From positions 7,440,001-7,504,000 of the forward strand of contig OZ059897.1 of assembly GCA_964057225.1 (NCBI GenBank): a DNA stretch of 64,000 bases, read 5' to 3'. The translations under genes and the position numbers were made by a program. Below, in pieces: positions 1 to 15,546 of the stretch. Positions within the stretch are counted from its first letter, which is position 1, and each line of letters opens with the position of its first letter. Under the pieces are notes generated by a model that saw nothing but the letters and a program-made list of their open reading frames with translations, did no database searches and was not told the origin of the DNA. The stretch comes from Auanema rhodensis. Lineage: Eukaryota > Nematoda > Chromadorea > Rhabditida > Rhabditidae.

Positions 1-392
1 TGTGCTTTGAATATATAATATTATGCCAAGCAACGCATTATTATATATTTAATGCGTTGCAAATATTATTTTAATTTTCATTTCATTTGCTATATAATAT
101 GTTTGCTATATATTATATTTAGTTTTCTTATCAATAACTATCTTAATAGCAAACTACTTGCCATTTTCATACTCTGTTTTTTTCTCAATTTTCTCCACCT
201 TGTTCGATTTGGAGAAAACTCAATAGGAGTGTAGTTGTTGAATTTCTTGCAGGACTTGGTCTATTGATTGATTTCGCCTCTGTAGCGTCACGAGCGAACG
301 CTTTCTACTCTTATTTGATTTTTATTATTCGAAATTACTTTTCTTTATTTTAAAAACTTTGTTTTTCTGTGTGAATAATTAAAGTATTTAGA
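1..392. other. Upstream flank, no supported gene
   Basis: AT-rich sequence before the first gene. A 60-codon open frame at 52-234 encodes only Leu/Ile/Phe-rich low-complexity residues and has no splice or family support, so I do not call it. A pyrimidine tract ending in TTTAG at about 386-390 sits right before the start codon at 393 and is the probable trans-splice acceptor for that gene. Confidence 0.5.
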
Positions 393-1003
393 ATGGCTTC
401 CCTTTTTGAAGGAATTAGTCTTGTCAAGAGAAATGGTGAGAAACACGAGCCAAGCGTTTTGGCTGTAAGTTTACAATCTGAATTTGAAGAAAAAAGTTTT
501 TTTCCTTAGGGCAAGGTTGTTGGAATCTATTTCTCTGCTCATTGGTGTCCACCATGCCGTGGATTCACCCCCATCTTGAAGGTATAACAACTTGAGTTGC
601 TATTTTTCAGTACTTTGTTCTTCAGGATTTCTACGAGGAGGTTCATGACTCTGGTGATTTCGAAATCGTGTTCGTCTCTTTTGATCGCACTGAGAAGGAA
701 CTTAATGATTACTTAACTGAAGCTCATGGTGACTGGTACCATGTTCCATTTGGATCTACCAAGATTAAGTAAGGATATGAACACCTATTTGTACACAAGA
801 TTTTAAATGATTAGGGAGCTCTCGCAGAAGTTTAATGTCTCCGGAATTCCCGCCTTGATCGTCGTTAAGCCCGATGGATCGGTCATCACTACTGACGGAA
901 GAGCTGTTGTTCAGGTATTTGTTTTACGGTATAGTTAGTCTAAACAATGCTTTCACAGTCAACCAGCCCATCTGCTTCTCTTACTAAATGGAAGTCTGCC
1001 TAA
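393..1003 (+). CDS. Tryparedoxin/nucleoredoxin-like thioredoxin-fold protein
   Basis: Five exons: 393-464, 510-581, 626-768, 815-914 and 959-1003, giving 143 aa with all phases consistent. The redox site WCPPC is at residues 36-40, followed by RGFTP, the pattern of tryparedoxin/nucleoredoxin proteins rather than classical thioredoxin (WCGPC). A cis-Pro segment (VSGIPAL) follows in exon 4, as the thioredoxin fold requires. There is no signal peptide or organelle signal, so a cytosolic or nuclear dithiol oxidoreductase is likely. The length fits a single-domain member; vertebrate nucleoredoxin has several domains. The start is set by a TTTAG acceptor 2 bases upstream of the ATG. An AATAAA lies 68 bases after the stop. 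The substrate is not deducible. Nematodes have several paralogues, so I give no symbol. Confidence 0.9.
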
Positions 1004-1070
1004 AGCAAAATAGTGCGCAACGTATTGCTGACTTATTTTTAAATATGTATTCATGGTGAAGCCGCTTTGA

Positions 1071-1076
1071 AATAAA
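1071..1076 (+). terminator. Polyadenylation signal AATAAA of the tryparedoxin-like gene
   Basis: A perfect AATAAA 68 bases downstream of the stop codon at 1003, the only one close behind the gene. Confidence 0.6.
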
Positions 1077-2908
1077 GTAATGATTATTAGTCCAATTTAT
1101 TATTAATACCATTTGAACAATTTCTACTGTTTATGAAGAAGAGAAATAATGTTAACAAAGCTCCATGTTTATCCGAACTAGTTTTACTATACTAGACAGC
1201 AATATTGTTTGGGACTATCCGTTGCTATTGTATCTCTCAATCGTTCTGTCACTATGGTGATATTCGGTGTCAGATGGGACAAACAGACGAGCTTTTCAAC
1301 AGTAGTAACGATGATTCCTTCTATAGCTGAAAACTGTTCCAATTGAGAGTGCTGGCTTTAGCAGTTATGGCGCCAAACCGTTGATGTCATTGTTTGCCTT
1401 ATGTGATAACTAGTTTGCCAACGACCATCGACAAAGCTAATGGTTAATGAATGATCTGATGCCTTTCTAAGAGATAGTGAAGAAATTTCGGGGGTAAAAT
1501 AATTATCATACCATCAGTTGAACTTACATTCTTCAATCTATTGTTGTATAGTAACGTTTGTTGTTTCCCCTTTTTATCAGTTTACAGATGATTTTGACCT
1601 CGTAATGAGAGTACTATCTCTGTATTTGATAACCACATATTTTCATCAACGTTGGAAATTTATGTTCAACTTTGGTGTATTTGAAGCTTGCAACAAACAA
1701 CAATTTTGAATTCGTATCTGATTGGAAAGTTTGAAAATATCAAAAAATTTTGAATTCAAAAGTGTACAAAAAGATTTTACAATCGTACAAAGTGAAAACA
1801 TAAATTGTGGTTATATGGTTATGGATATGGTATCAGTATTCGTATTTAGTTATCAAATTGAAATCTAACTTCAAATTAAACGTAAGATTGCTTTTATGAA
1901 AATCTCCACATGACGCTTTGTCATGGTGCTGTCAATATAATGAGAAATATGAACTAGTTTTCAGACTGAGACTATCGCCGTTGGCGTAAAATACTAAACA
2001 AACACGAAGAATGCATCAAAACGACTGTTTCTCTTTCTTGTCTTGAGGACTCACTGTGAACTTCATACACTTTTAACTGATTCTATTGATTTAAATGAAG
2101 AAATGCTGAAGGAACAGTTGAATGGTCAAGCATGAGACTCATATCTTTCCACTAAATTATTAAAGGGACTAGTAAAAAAAAAACAAACTTAGCATAGCAA
2201 AAATAAAATATTACTAATATTTTAATCAAAATACCCACCATCCACCCTTCTGCGGAGAATGATTTAGTCACATGTTATCAAAAAATACAGCATTGATCAG
2301 TTATACGTTAAATGTTCTATTTGTCTATTTTTCTACATCATTCTCATTCCTGAAGAATCGAGCAAATTTTCAATCTACTTATACCTTTTTATAAGCATTT
2401 TGCCTGAAAAAATTTACGCATTGTCAGGATGTTGGTTTAAGCGGATGCTTTTTAAAATATGTAAAAAAACGTCAACGTGTATAGGTAAGCATAGTTCAGC
2501 ATTGGCGAATCAATATCAACCACATTGCACTTACATGAACACGGGGAGAACAGGTGAAAATAGAAGTAGATATCATTGTAAGAATTTCGTAATATAATTT
2601 TTTTTGGTTTCAAGCAAAGACACAATGGCATCAGTTCCTCCTCACTCAACTGCAATATTATTTTTCAACTGTTTCTATCTAAATAGTAATATAAATAAAA
2701 GCTGTAATATGTTTAATAGCATGGATTAACAAACTAGACACTGGTAGTAGCTCACATAAATTTGGTTGCGTATTTTTTCAAATGCCGTAATCACGTACGA
2801 TTTATTAATTCTTTTAACATCTTAATTTTTTCTATTACTTATATATTACCATATTTGTTTATTGAAAAAGCATTCGTACTAATTCGAAATATTAATCAGA
2901 TTTAGGAA
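1077..2908. other. Intergenic, nothing recognised
   Basis: About 1.8 kb of AT-rich sequence. The open frames (63-67 codons, e.g. 1518-1709 and 2400-2597) have no family resemblance, no splice-linked partners and no coding-like third-position pattern. The TTTAG at 2901-2905, four bases before the next start codon, looks like a trans-splice acceptor. Confidence 0.5.
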
Positions 2909-5349
2909 ATGTCAGTATCACCGGGGAGTTCTCTCTGTGGCGATGCAGAGAACGACCTTCTACTTGACGAGGAAGAAGAAATTGACTTTTATGCTCTCTT
3001 AAATGTACCTCGCGACGTGAGTTCCTTTGTTTGTTCTTTACTATTTATATGGAAAAATCTAAAGCTTTAATCTTTTTGTGTTATTATTCATTGTTAACCT
3101 GCATTTTTGAAATATTATTGCCAAGTTTCAGGCCACAGAAGATGAAATAGTTAAAGCTTATAGGCGGCGTTGCCTACTTTTCCATCCTGATAGGCATACT
3201 GATGAAAATGATAAAAAAGATGCGGAGAAATTATTTCAAAATTTACAACGGGCTTATGAGAGTGGGTTATTGCTTTTTGAGTTATGACTAAGCTATCTTC
3301 TTGTAGCATTGGCAGACCCCAAGAAAAAAGCCATTTATGATGCGTTGGGTATACAGGGCTTGGAGACTCAGGGATGGGAACTAGTCTCTAGAGCTGCAAA
3401 TCCTGAAAATATTCGAAGAGAATATGAGTTTCTTCAGAGATTGAAGGAGCAAGAGCTAATGCTTCAACGCATACATCCAGCGGTATTACAATAAATTGTT
3501 AGAAATGTTCATTATACGGCTTCAGGGTGGTTTTGTAGTTAAAACTTCGTTGGCTGGTTTGTTTCAGGAAGATCCTGAAGAAAGGTATGGCTATAGTTTG
3601 GGTAGTTCAGAATATTTGCGTGAATTAAGATATTTCCCGCAGTTATTAGGAGTAGGAATCACTCAGTCTGTAGATTGTGGTATAACGGCTAATGACCGTG
3701 TAGGATTGGTAGGAAAAGTGAAATCTGGAAATGGCCGAGGAGAAGGAAATGTTTCTCTTAATTGGAAGAAGAACTATAATGCATATTCTATCGAGGTTTT
3801 GATTCATGTTTTTTGGATTTTTTAGTTCCGCCTTTAGAACAATATGAATTTTTCGAGTGATTCAGTTGGATTAAAATGCCGAGTATCTCGGAATGTTTTC
3901 CAACGTGCAGCTATTATTGTTCAACCTCAAATTTATTATTCTCTAATGCAAGAAGAATTTATACCTGCTTTGACACTGAGTTTGTTAAGACAATAACGGA
4001 ACAATCTTCATAACTATCTTTAAGTTTATACTATGAGATTGAGAGTTAGATGGCAAGGAAGCATCGTATTGTCTTGGTCTCCTCTTAATAGTGGTATTAC
4101 AACAACATTGGTTCATACAGAAAATAATCAGCCGAAAGCTGTTACCAATTTTACTGTATGTTACTCCTTTTCCAATCAATATATTGGTGTTGCAATCATT
4201 GATTTATTTCAGCTATCTCCATCCAATTCAAATATTCGAGTAATATATTACCGCCGAGATCCTGAAAAAGATGCTTTTTCTGAAATGTCTTGTCAACTCT
4301 CAGCATTTGGTTTTTTTAAAATATTTTTTTAAAGCAATGATTTTTTCTCAGGTTGCTCTCCTTCTATACATTACGAGAGACGGTTGTCCAGGTTCTCACG
4401 CATAGGATGTACATTGCAGTTCTCATTTCCTTCTTGCTTACTTGTTTCCAAGTTTAAGTGAGTGTGTGCTAATGGAGTCGAGTTTCTAGTGGAAATGTAT
4501 CTTTAGGTTGAAAACAGGACATAACTCATTCGAGTGGCAGCTTGTACTATGCGATGATAGAGATTCTATTGCTAGAAGTGCTCTGTATGGTGTTGCTATA
4601 CCTTATATTGCAGTTTCGGTAATTTATTGAAATTTTAAGTTTGAGATTATTCATACTTTATTTCAGTTATTTAAATTAATTTTCCGTGGTTGGTGTGACA
4701 GGGTCTCGGGCTTCTTCGACGATCACAGTGCTGAAAGACAAGTATAAGTTTACTTACATAATTAGCTCAATTAATCTTTGTTCAGGTGGATGCTGCTAAG
4801 CAAGATGAAGCTAGTCGTGTTATAAACCTAATGAGGCCAACTGCTGAGCGTATAAAGCGAGAGGAAGAGCAAAAACATGGAATTGTCATAGTCGAAGCGA
4901 AGTAATTCATTGTTTCGATCATTCATGTATGAATCTTGGTCTTTAGATATGGTCAGTCAGACGTCTCCGGCTCAAAGGCGTATCCTATTGTTGGAGACAA
5001 GACCATTGACGTCACCGTTCCGTTACAATCAATGGTTCATGATTCACAACTGCGCGTATATTCAGTTAAGGTTTCGTTTTTTCTGATCTGAAAAGGGAAG
5101 TATTGAATCATTTCCAGAGTCAACTACCCGGTTTTTACGATCCATGCCCAGGCGAAGCCAAGATGCTGAAAGTTAGATATTTATTCCGTGATGAGATGCA
5201 TGCGGTTATTGTCCCAGATGAAATGCCATTGCAGATTCCTCTACGAGGTAAACTCGTTTTTTTCGCAAAACTATTTTTTTCTCGATATTTTTGAAGGCCA
5301 AGGCACTTCTTTATACACGTTCTTTTCAGGGCATCGACTAACGAAATAA
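2909..5349 (+). CDS. DNAJC11: DnaJ homologue subfamily C member 11 (mitochondrial J-protein)
   Basis: Fourteen exons: 2909-3016, 3132-3261, 3307-3482, 3526-3795, 3838-3979, 4025-4155, 4213-4309, 4352-4457, 4507-4618, 4667-4741, 4786-4901, 4947-5070, 5118-5247 and 5330-5349. Together they give 578 aa, against about 559 in human. The N-terminal J domain (about residues 27-90) has the HPD motif at 54-56, needed to stimulate Hsp70. The family-specific GLETQGWE segment follows. After a beta-rich middle region comes the DUF3395 part with DVTVPLQ and LPGFYDPC, which fixes the identity. In animals DNAJC11 binds the mitochondrial MICOS/SAM complex and supports cristae organisation. The start has a TTTAG acceptor 4 bases upstream. 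A BRI3-like gene starts only 373 bases downstream on the same strand, which could be an operon. Confidence 0.95.
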
Positions 5350-5722
5350 TTTTGGTCGGGTTGTTGAATCCTTTAATTATTTATCTCAGCTAGTTTTTAT
5401 AGGTATAGGACCTTTTAGTCATTTTAAAATATCTTTTTACATAAAATCTCATCTAATTGTTAGGAGTATGTGTTTATCTTTTGCTCATTTTTTACGGTGT
5501 GTTGTTTCCGATTAATGGTTTAATAGATTGCAGGTAATTATCTTGTTTCAAGCTGTTTTCTGACAATTGTTGTTGCTTTTCGATTGTTGTCGCGTAAATA
5601 ATAATCATTGATTATGTTTTATAATGCATATTTTATGAGTCGATACTCTGAATATCTTCATCGTTTACTCTTTCTGCTTTTTTTGATTGTCTCACGTGCT
5701 TTCTGTCTTCAGGTCTTGTAAA
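5350..5722. promoter_or_regulatory. Short intercistronic spacer with trans-splice acceptor
   Basis: This 373-base T-rich spacer ends in a CTTCAG acceptor (5707-5712) ten bases before the next ATG. The spacing suits either an independent promoter or a nematode operon with spliced-leader processing of the second gene. I see no clear AATAAA near the DNAJC11 stop. The sequence alone cannot decide. Confidence 0.4.
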
Positions 5723-6504
5723 ATGTCAGATTCTGCTGACTCTATTCCATCTAAAACTGTTCCTTCGGCACCACCAGCTGATGCGCCAATGTAAGCTGTT
5801 TTTTTCTTTTTATATTCCTCAACGTATATATTTAAGTGAAACTGAGTCTACGCAAAGTACTTCTGTTCCATACCCTGTGTTGAATCAGAATGCCCCCCCA
5901 TACCCAACGGATAGCTCTAGCAGTAATGCAGCTCCAGAAAGCACACCACCCTATCCCAGTACTACTCCTTCCACCGGGTATCCAGGTCCTCCGCCTTTAC
6001 CTTCATATCATGATGCTATTAACTATCCTACCGCTGCACCTTACGGGCAGCCTGCTATGAATAATACTTTCCCTCCAAAACCATATCCTAATATGGGCTA
6101 CCCAGCTCAACAACCAACTCCATATCCAGCTGTAATTGCAACAGGTATTCAAAATCATAGTGTCATTGGTAAAACGTTGTGTGCTGTATTTGTGTTAAAA
6201 TTTAACTCTTTCAGGTGTTCGTGAAGCTCCTGGTTCCCAACCTACAGTAGTAGTTCAAGTAAATGGCGGTGTATGCAGAGTTTGTGTAAGTATTTTTCAG
6301 TTTTACTATTCTAATAAGTTTATGATTAGTGAAATAATTTTTTTGTTTTTTTAGGGTGGAACATTCAAACGACGTCTTAGCATTTTGTACATTTTGTGCC
6401 TTATTGGTTTGTGCTTGTTTGCATTCCCACTTGCTTTGATATTCTTGTGCTTCCTTCCATGTGCTCATTCATACAGTTGTTCGGTTTGTGGACGTTCTCC
6501 TTAA
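5723..6504 (+). CDS. BRI3 (brain protein I3)-like membrane protein
   Basis: Exons 5723-5790, 5837-6168 (or ending at 6144, same phase), 6215-6285 and 6355-6504 give 206 or 198 aa. The N-terminal half (about residues 20-135) is rich in Pro, Tyr and Ser with repeated PPYP and YP motifs. Then comes a conserved end: PTVVVQVNGGVCRVC, a basic KRR, one long hydrophobic segment (about 24 residues with several Cys), and a closing CSVCG. The order Pro-rich, CxxC, hydrophobic, CxxCG is that of BRI3, a lysosomal/endosomal membrane protein. CxxC-hydrophobic-CxxC is also the plan of LITAF-domain proteins, which is the main alternative. Two alternative donors (6145 and 6169) could give isoforms differing by 8 residues. 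Confidence 0.78.
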
Positions 6505-6729
6505 ATTATCTGTACAACAGTATTTATATATTCTATTCTCTTTTATACTAAAATTTTTACGGTGATTTTGGAAATCACAGAAAAGCTTCTTGAATTCATA
6601 TTGCTAAACGTGTTGAAAGTTTAACCTATAGACTATGCAGCATAGTTACTTTTACCATAATTATGTATAAGCAGATAGTTATGTTCTTAAATATTGAATA
6701 TCACTCGAAAAATATTCTACGAAATTGTT

Positions 6730-6735
6730 AATAAA
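6730..6735 (+). terminator. Polyadenylation signal of the BRI3-like gene
   Basis: AATAAA 226 bases after the stop at 6504, in a T-rich region. It is the first perfect hexamer behind the gene. Confidence 0.5.
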
Positions 6736-9878
<3,143 letters not shown>

Positions 9879-10068
9879 TCTCTGTGTCAATTACTTTCCT
9901 TTTTTATTACGTCTTCATAAATGTTTTGAACTTTGACAATGGCAATCATGGATACCGAGATAGTTTTTTCTTTTTCATCAAATACAATAAGTCTTATATA
10001 TAATCTAATTAATTGTCTAATTTATATCATGTATTTATCTTAATTACAGCATAATTACAGAAACAACG

Positions 10069-12091
10069 ATGCATTCGATAGTTGTTAGCGCCCTAGCCAT
10101 CGGATTGATAGCATTGGTTCAAGCTGCAGGTAATATCATTGCAAACTTTCTTTGTGTGATCTCTTTTTTTCAAAAATTGTCCGAACTGTTTAAGCTATTA
10201 TTCTCTGATCAGAGATTACATCATCAGTTTCCCCCGTCTTTCTCTTTCAATAATCGAAAGATATGTTTTTACAGCCTTTCCTTTCCGTTAGATACATAGA
10301 GACCGGGTCAGCTTTCAGTATTTAGGTTCGGGAAACATTCAAAAAGAAACAGAAAAAATGTCCCTTTACGCTCGATTAATCTTCAAATTTCCTAGGAATT
10401 TAAATTAAAACTTTTTATTTCAGATGATTGCCGTGATTTTGACAATAACTGTCGGGACTGGGTAGCTGCTTCACAAAATAGTTGTTCTTCTACAGATTAT
10501 ATCAAGAGAAGTTGTAAAAAATCGTGTGGGTTATGCGGTGCTGTTGAGAATAGTTAGGAGTTCATTCTCAAATAGTTACTGAATTTCATTTAATTTCAGA
10601 ATATGACTTACGACGACTACCAGCCAGTCTTCAGCCCTTAGGCTTTTTGGTTGGCAAGTGGCGGTCCGAGCACGGAGGAAAAGCCATCTTCCCCACAATT
10701 CCAAAGTTCACCTATGGTGAAGAAGTAGAATTTTCGATTCCTGATGATATTATGCAATCCCAAAAGGCTTTAAATTATACGTAAGTATGATTAAATATAT
10801 AACATTATAGTTAAGCTCAAAATATCGACAAGATTCAAAAATTGAAGATAGTCGACGACGTCATGGGAAGGTTAAAACTCAATCTTTCTTGCTGACCGAA
10901 TACTTTGATACGAAAAATGATGTCAATTTGCAAATTCTTTTTAGAGCTGTAGCATGGACCGTGGAAAGACGAAAACCTGATAATGGAACCAAAAGGTTTA
11001 CCTGGATTATGGCGTCATAGTGCCTTGCAGGCTTTTGACGTCAAATCCATCCTATAGCCGTGTGTTCATTTCGGGGTTTTGGTCTTGACTGATAAATAGA
11101 TTATTCAAATTTTACGATTTTTTTTAAAGTCACATTTATGCAATGAAACAACCCACGTAAAATTTGAACAACATATTTATCAGAGAGCATGAATTATATA
11201 TATATCTATCTCTTTGTCCAAGTTTTAACTAACATCATGTTTTATTATCTAGTTGTCCTATCTATATATACGTAAAATGTGTTTTACATATATTATCCTT
11301 AGTTCGATTATTTCAATGTTGGGTCAGGCATAGTGTTATGAGTAGATTCGGTAATGTTAGGTGATTGATGTTGTAGCTAAATTAGAATTCTGTTGGTGGT
11401 ATAGATAGAGGGAAATGGAGATGGTTTTCCATATAATACATATAATATATTGTTCTTCCAGTGCTTTCGCTTGGTCTATTAACGATAAGGATGAACTTCA
11501 CAGTGAAAATGGCTATATATCTGTAAAACCCAATACTCGAGAAGTAGCTCTAAGCACTGTTATGAACAATGGTACGTGTTTTTTATTTTCTGAAAAAAAT
11601 TTATTAATAAAGAAATTTGTAAAAATATAATTAAATTGAATGCATAATACAACCGCTGCTCACGTAATTTCACGTCAAAATAAGACTCATATGAAATTAA
11701 AATATTTGTAATTCTTTTAATAAATTACTGTAGGTTGTATATAAAATTAATCGATAAAATATGTTTTTTATCATTGCTTGTTTAAAAAACTTCAAAATGA
11801 TTATTCAGGTTTTGTAACAATCGAGGAAGGACCCATCACTTCCAACCAGATACGTTTTAGACTGAAGGACATTGGCAGAATCAGCTTCAGTCGTGACTTA
11901 CCAGTTCATGACGTATGTCTCAAAGATCTTAATTATAAATTTATGTAACAATTTAATTTATATTATTATAGTTAGTAAGAGAATGGACACTTCTTGATAA
12001 GAACACATTACAAGCTCGACTAACAATGGAAACATTGACTCATGGTATGCAAGAACACACGTTTATCAGATATAGTAGAATATCTCCATAA
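10069..12091 (+). CDS. Secreted ShKT + nitrobindin (THAP4-type heme-binding) protein
   Basis: Exons 10069-10129, 10424-10552, 10600-10780, 11462-11571, 11809-11912 and 11972-12091 give 234 aa. Residues 1-20 form a signal peptide (Leu/Ala/Ile core ending VQAA). Residues 22-60 hold six cysteines in ShKT spacing (DDC, NNC, NSC, RSC, KSC, GLC). From about residue 75 runs a complete nitrobindin-type beta-barrel: LGFLVGKW, then FPTIPKFTYGEE, and at the end GMQEH. That His (about residue 224) is at the position of the proximal heme ligand in nitrobindins. Cytosolic nitrobindins bind heme and NO or isomerise peroxynitrite; here the protein should act outside the cell. The ShKT domain may serve as an anchor or interaction module (inference). 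A TTACAG acceptor ends 8 bases before the ATG. Confidence 0.9.
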
Positions 12092-13035
12092 TTTGTTTTT
12101 TTTCTTCAACTTTACTTAACACAAACTTATAATTATAAATATATACATAATTATGTTATACGGTTGTATTTTTTTTTATAATGAAATAATATATATTTTT
12201 ATTAAATTGTAAAACATATGATGCACTACATTTATGCGCATAATTAAGTGGAACAGCTGAATCAACATTATAACCTGTAGTCTATAGGTATCACGTAAAT
12301 TGAATAGAAATATGAAATTTAGATTCGGTCATAGTATTTTGAAAAATCTCAATCTGTAGTATATATGGCTGAGTCATCAGCTTATGGTCGTTATGCTAAG
12401 AATAATAAACAATAATCATCCTTGATATTTACAATTTAAACAATTGCCAAATATGGAAAAATGAAAATGACGTTGAAATGGCTATAGGATTAACAAGAGT
12501 TCATTGTTCCATTCAGTTGTTTTTCTAATTTCATCAATCAGATAATAGTTTCTTTCTCATTATTTGATTTGAAAAAAAAAGATATTTTTAGAAAAATGTT
12601 TTGTTGCTTGAATAATTAAAAATGCTTGCGCTCAAGGTTCAATATGTTTGTAATGCTGATATACGCAATAACATATATAATTGTGCTCAAAGGTGAAGAG
12701 AAAACAGAGAGAAAGAGGGAGAGAGATAGAGATAGAGATATAGAGATCAATAGATACAGTAAATAAACTACAACAGGATATATACTGAAGAAAAAGGAAA
12801 AGAAGATATACATATAATACAAAAATGACCGGCTGAATAATCATGGCGTCTAGTCTCCTTTTGGAGCTATGTAATTCAGAAGCCGACTGACCAATGAGGA
12901 TCATAATGTGTAATCAGGTTCCATCCCATCTCATACTCTCGACCAATTCTTGCATCACAGTCTAATTCAGAGCTATTAGCTTTCGGACGTTCTATAGCTG
13001 CTCAGTACCCTTGATTATCGTTACAGCATCAAGAA
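12092..13035. other. Intergenic with GA-rich tract
   Basis: AT-rich spacer. A purine tract of GA/GATA type covers about 12695-12749, roughly 290 bases before the next start. Overlapping minus-strand open frames here come from that tract. TTACAG at 13021-13026, nine bases before the ATG, is the likely trans-splice acceptor of the next gene. Confidence 0.5.
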
Positions 13036-15089
13036 ATGATTTTCAATTACTCTCTATTCATAAGAATGTTTTTGTATTTTCTTACTTTTGATTTAACATT
13101 AGCTCGGATTTTGCATATGGTAAGTGATGTTTATGGTTTTCATTTCATAAAACTATGAGGAATTCCTGCAAAACTTGAATAATTTTCCTTTTCTATTACT
13201 TGTGTTATAGCCGCGTGAAGTTCGTTGTCCAACTCTTATTGTATTTGGTGACTCATTGTCAGATGATGGAGTTGAAGCTATGGGACCATCACATGGATTT
13301 GTACGAAATTGTAATGGACCAAACTATGCTGAATATTTGAACAAGATACTAGGATGTGATACAGTTAGTATATTTATATATTTATATATAATGAATATAA
13401 TATTATAGTATATGAACCTAGCATATAGTGGAGCTAAAAGTAACTCAGACAATTTCTATTTTGAAGGATGGTCAGGAGTTCAGTGGCAAGTTGAAAAGTT
13501 CTTAGAAACTGAGCCTGAGTATGATCTAGGTATCAAACTCCATCCTGAAATTGTTTTATAACCATTGCGATTGTTTAGATCCAATAATCATCTTCCAATC
13601 AGGAGGGGCTATTGATTTCTTCACTGGAGAAAATGATTCTACAGCCGTTGTTGCTAATATTCAAACAACGTTAAGAAATTTGACCAAGGTTTATAGCTTT
13701 TCATACTTTTTGAACCCAACTAAAAATCAAAATTAAAAATTTATATGATTATAAAATTATTTCCGTGTAGAATTTGGATCGTGGTACACTGATCGTGCTT
13801 TCGTTAATGGATGTATCATCAGCACCTGGCGTTCGAACAGCCGAAGATTCTGATGATTTGCGACTTCGATTAGGCCAGCTTGTTTCTGATGCCAATAGAG
13901 TATGTAGTATTTTTCTTCATTCATATTGAATAATAATAATAAGATTATATAAAGAATAATTGGACACTTATTCAGAAATTAGCTCAACTTGTACTGGATG
14001 GAGATTTGGGTGTTCGACGAATGTCTCCATCTTTGAATGTTCAATATATAGATATTAACTCTATAATACTCTCAACATCATATAATTTGAATACAACACA
14101 GCCATTTACACACCATTCAGCTGATACAAGGTATATCACATTTATTATATTATTATATCACATGATTCATAGCCATATGATTCATGCAGATAGCAAGAAA
14201 AAAAGAAAAGAAATTTAAATTGAGCTAAATTACATAGGTTTATATGCATATTTATAAAGTTACCCAACGAATATACTAATAATAAGCATTTTAAAATATT
14301 TTTCATGAATTATATGCTTGATGAGAATTTTTATTTTTATAACAATGATGCTTATTAGTTTCTAAAACTTTATAAACTTCATAAACTTTGATGATATAGA
14401 AAGAATTTTGAAAAAAAACAGAAAATTCCCTGTGAGATAATATAAGATAAACTCTTCGTTTCTCTCTCTGTCTCTCTCTCTCTCTCTTTCTCTTTCTTTC
14501 TCTCTCTTTCTCTCTCTTTCTGAAAAAAACAAATACAACACAACCGCGAACTATGCTTTAAAAATGAAAATAAACCTTTATTTCACGTCAGTGATTCATT
14601 TCACGTCAACCATTCGAATGAAATAATATGCTAATTATCTTATCAATTGACGTCAAAAAGTTGGTCCTTTTCTGAAAAGCTAATGAGATATTCCAAAAGC
14701 AAAATGAAGAGATAAATTAGATGTTTCAGCTTCAGATGTTTTCTTCCTAAACATTCCATTTAACATTTCGTTCTTCAAGGACTTTTTATCATTATTCAAT
14801 ACAATTCTTTATTATGTATTATTACCTCACAGATCATGCAAAGTTGTCGAAATACTAATAGATTATGTTGCAAATTTGAAACGAAAAGCTCGAAATTTTT
14901 ATTTAAACTACATATACACGCTTAACATATTCATAAAAGAATATGGATAATTCATTATAATGAATATAATTTTGATTTTTCAGCATTCGTTCGCCATTCC
15001 GATATGCTTATCATGATTTATGGAATCCATCAACAATTGTCCATTATGCAATAGCTAAAGATATTGCTCGACAACTACAAGATCTCTAA
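13036..15089 (+). CDS. GDSL/SGNH-hydrolase family protein with altered catalytic blocks
   Basis: Exons 13036-13119, 13211-13363, 13409-13529, 13579-13688, 13771-13899, 13976-14130 and 14984-15089 give 285 aa. An N-terminal hydrophobic segment (to about residue 24) looks like a signal peptide or anchor. Block I is clear: IVFGDSLSDDG with Ser43. Block II is NLAYSGAKSN. Block III, normally GxND, reads GGAID, so the oxyanion Asn is missing. Block V, normally DxxHP, reads DLWNPSTIVH (about 262-271), with Asn at the catalytic His position. Size and order fit the lipase/acylhydrolase family of secreted esterases. Whether this copy is active is doubtful; a nearby His (261 or 271) might substitute. 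The 853-base last intron holds a CT tract and three ACGTCA motifs. Confidence 0.85.
14461..14520 (+). repeat. CT/CTTT microsatellite in an intron
   Basis: Sixty bases of imperfect CT/CTTT repeat within the last intron of the GDSL-like gene, on the sense strand. Confidence 0.9.
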
Positions 15090-15546
15090 AATAATTAAAT
15101 TTTTTAATATTTCAAATCATATTTGTATATTAGACTTTGATATGTATTACATGAAAAATGTTTTTTGTTTGTTATGATGATGACATTATGAACAATTTTG
15201 GACCTAAAAGTTCAATTTTCTCATTATTTTCTTCAAAACCTTTTTAAAATTTTCCTTAAATTAAACTAAAAACATTTTTATTATCAGTATATTATTGTAT
15301 TTATGAATACATTTTTTAACTTTTTACTTATAGTTGAAAAAGTATTTGAAATGTCTCGAACACAATTTCTAACTTGAAACAAGTTCATTAGTTACTATTT
15401 TGAATTTTTTTGAATTCATATTATTAAATGTATGCTATCTTGTGAATTATATTTGATTTCATAATGAATTTTTATTTATTTATATGCTACTCATATTGTA
15501 AACTCGTCAACTAGTTCATGTTAGCAATCGGCAATGGATGTTATTG

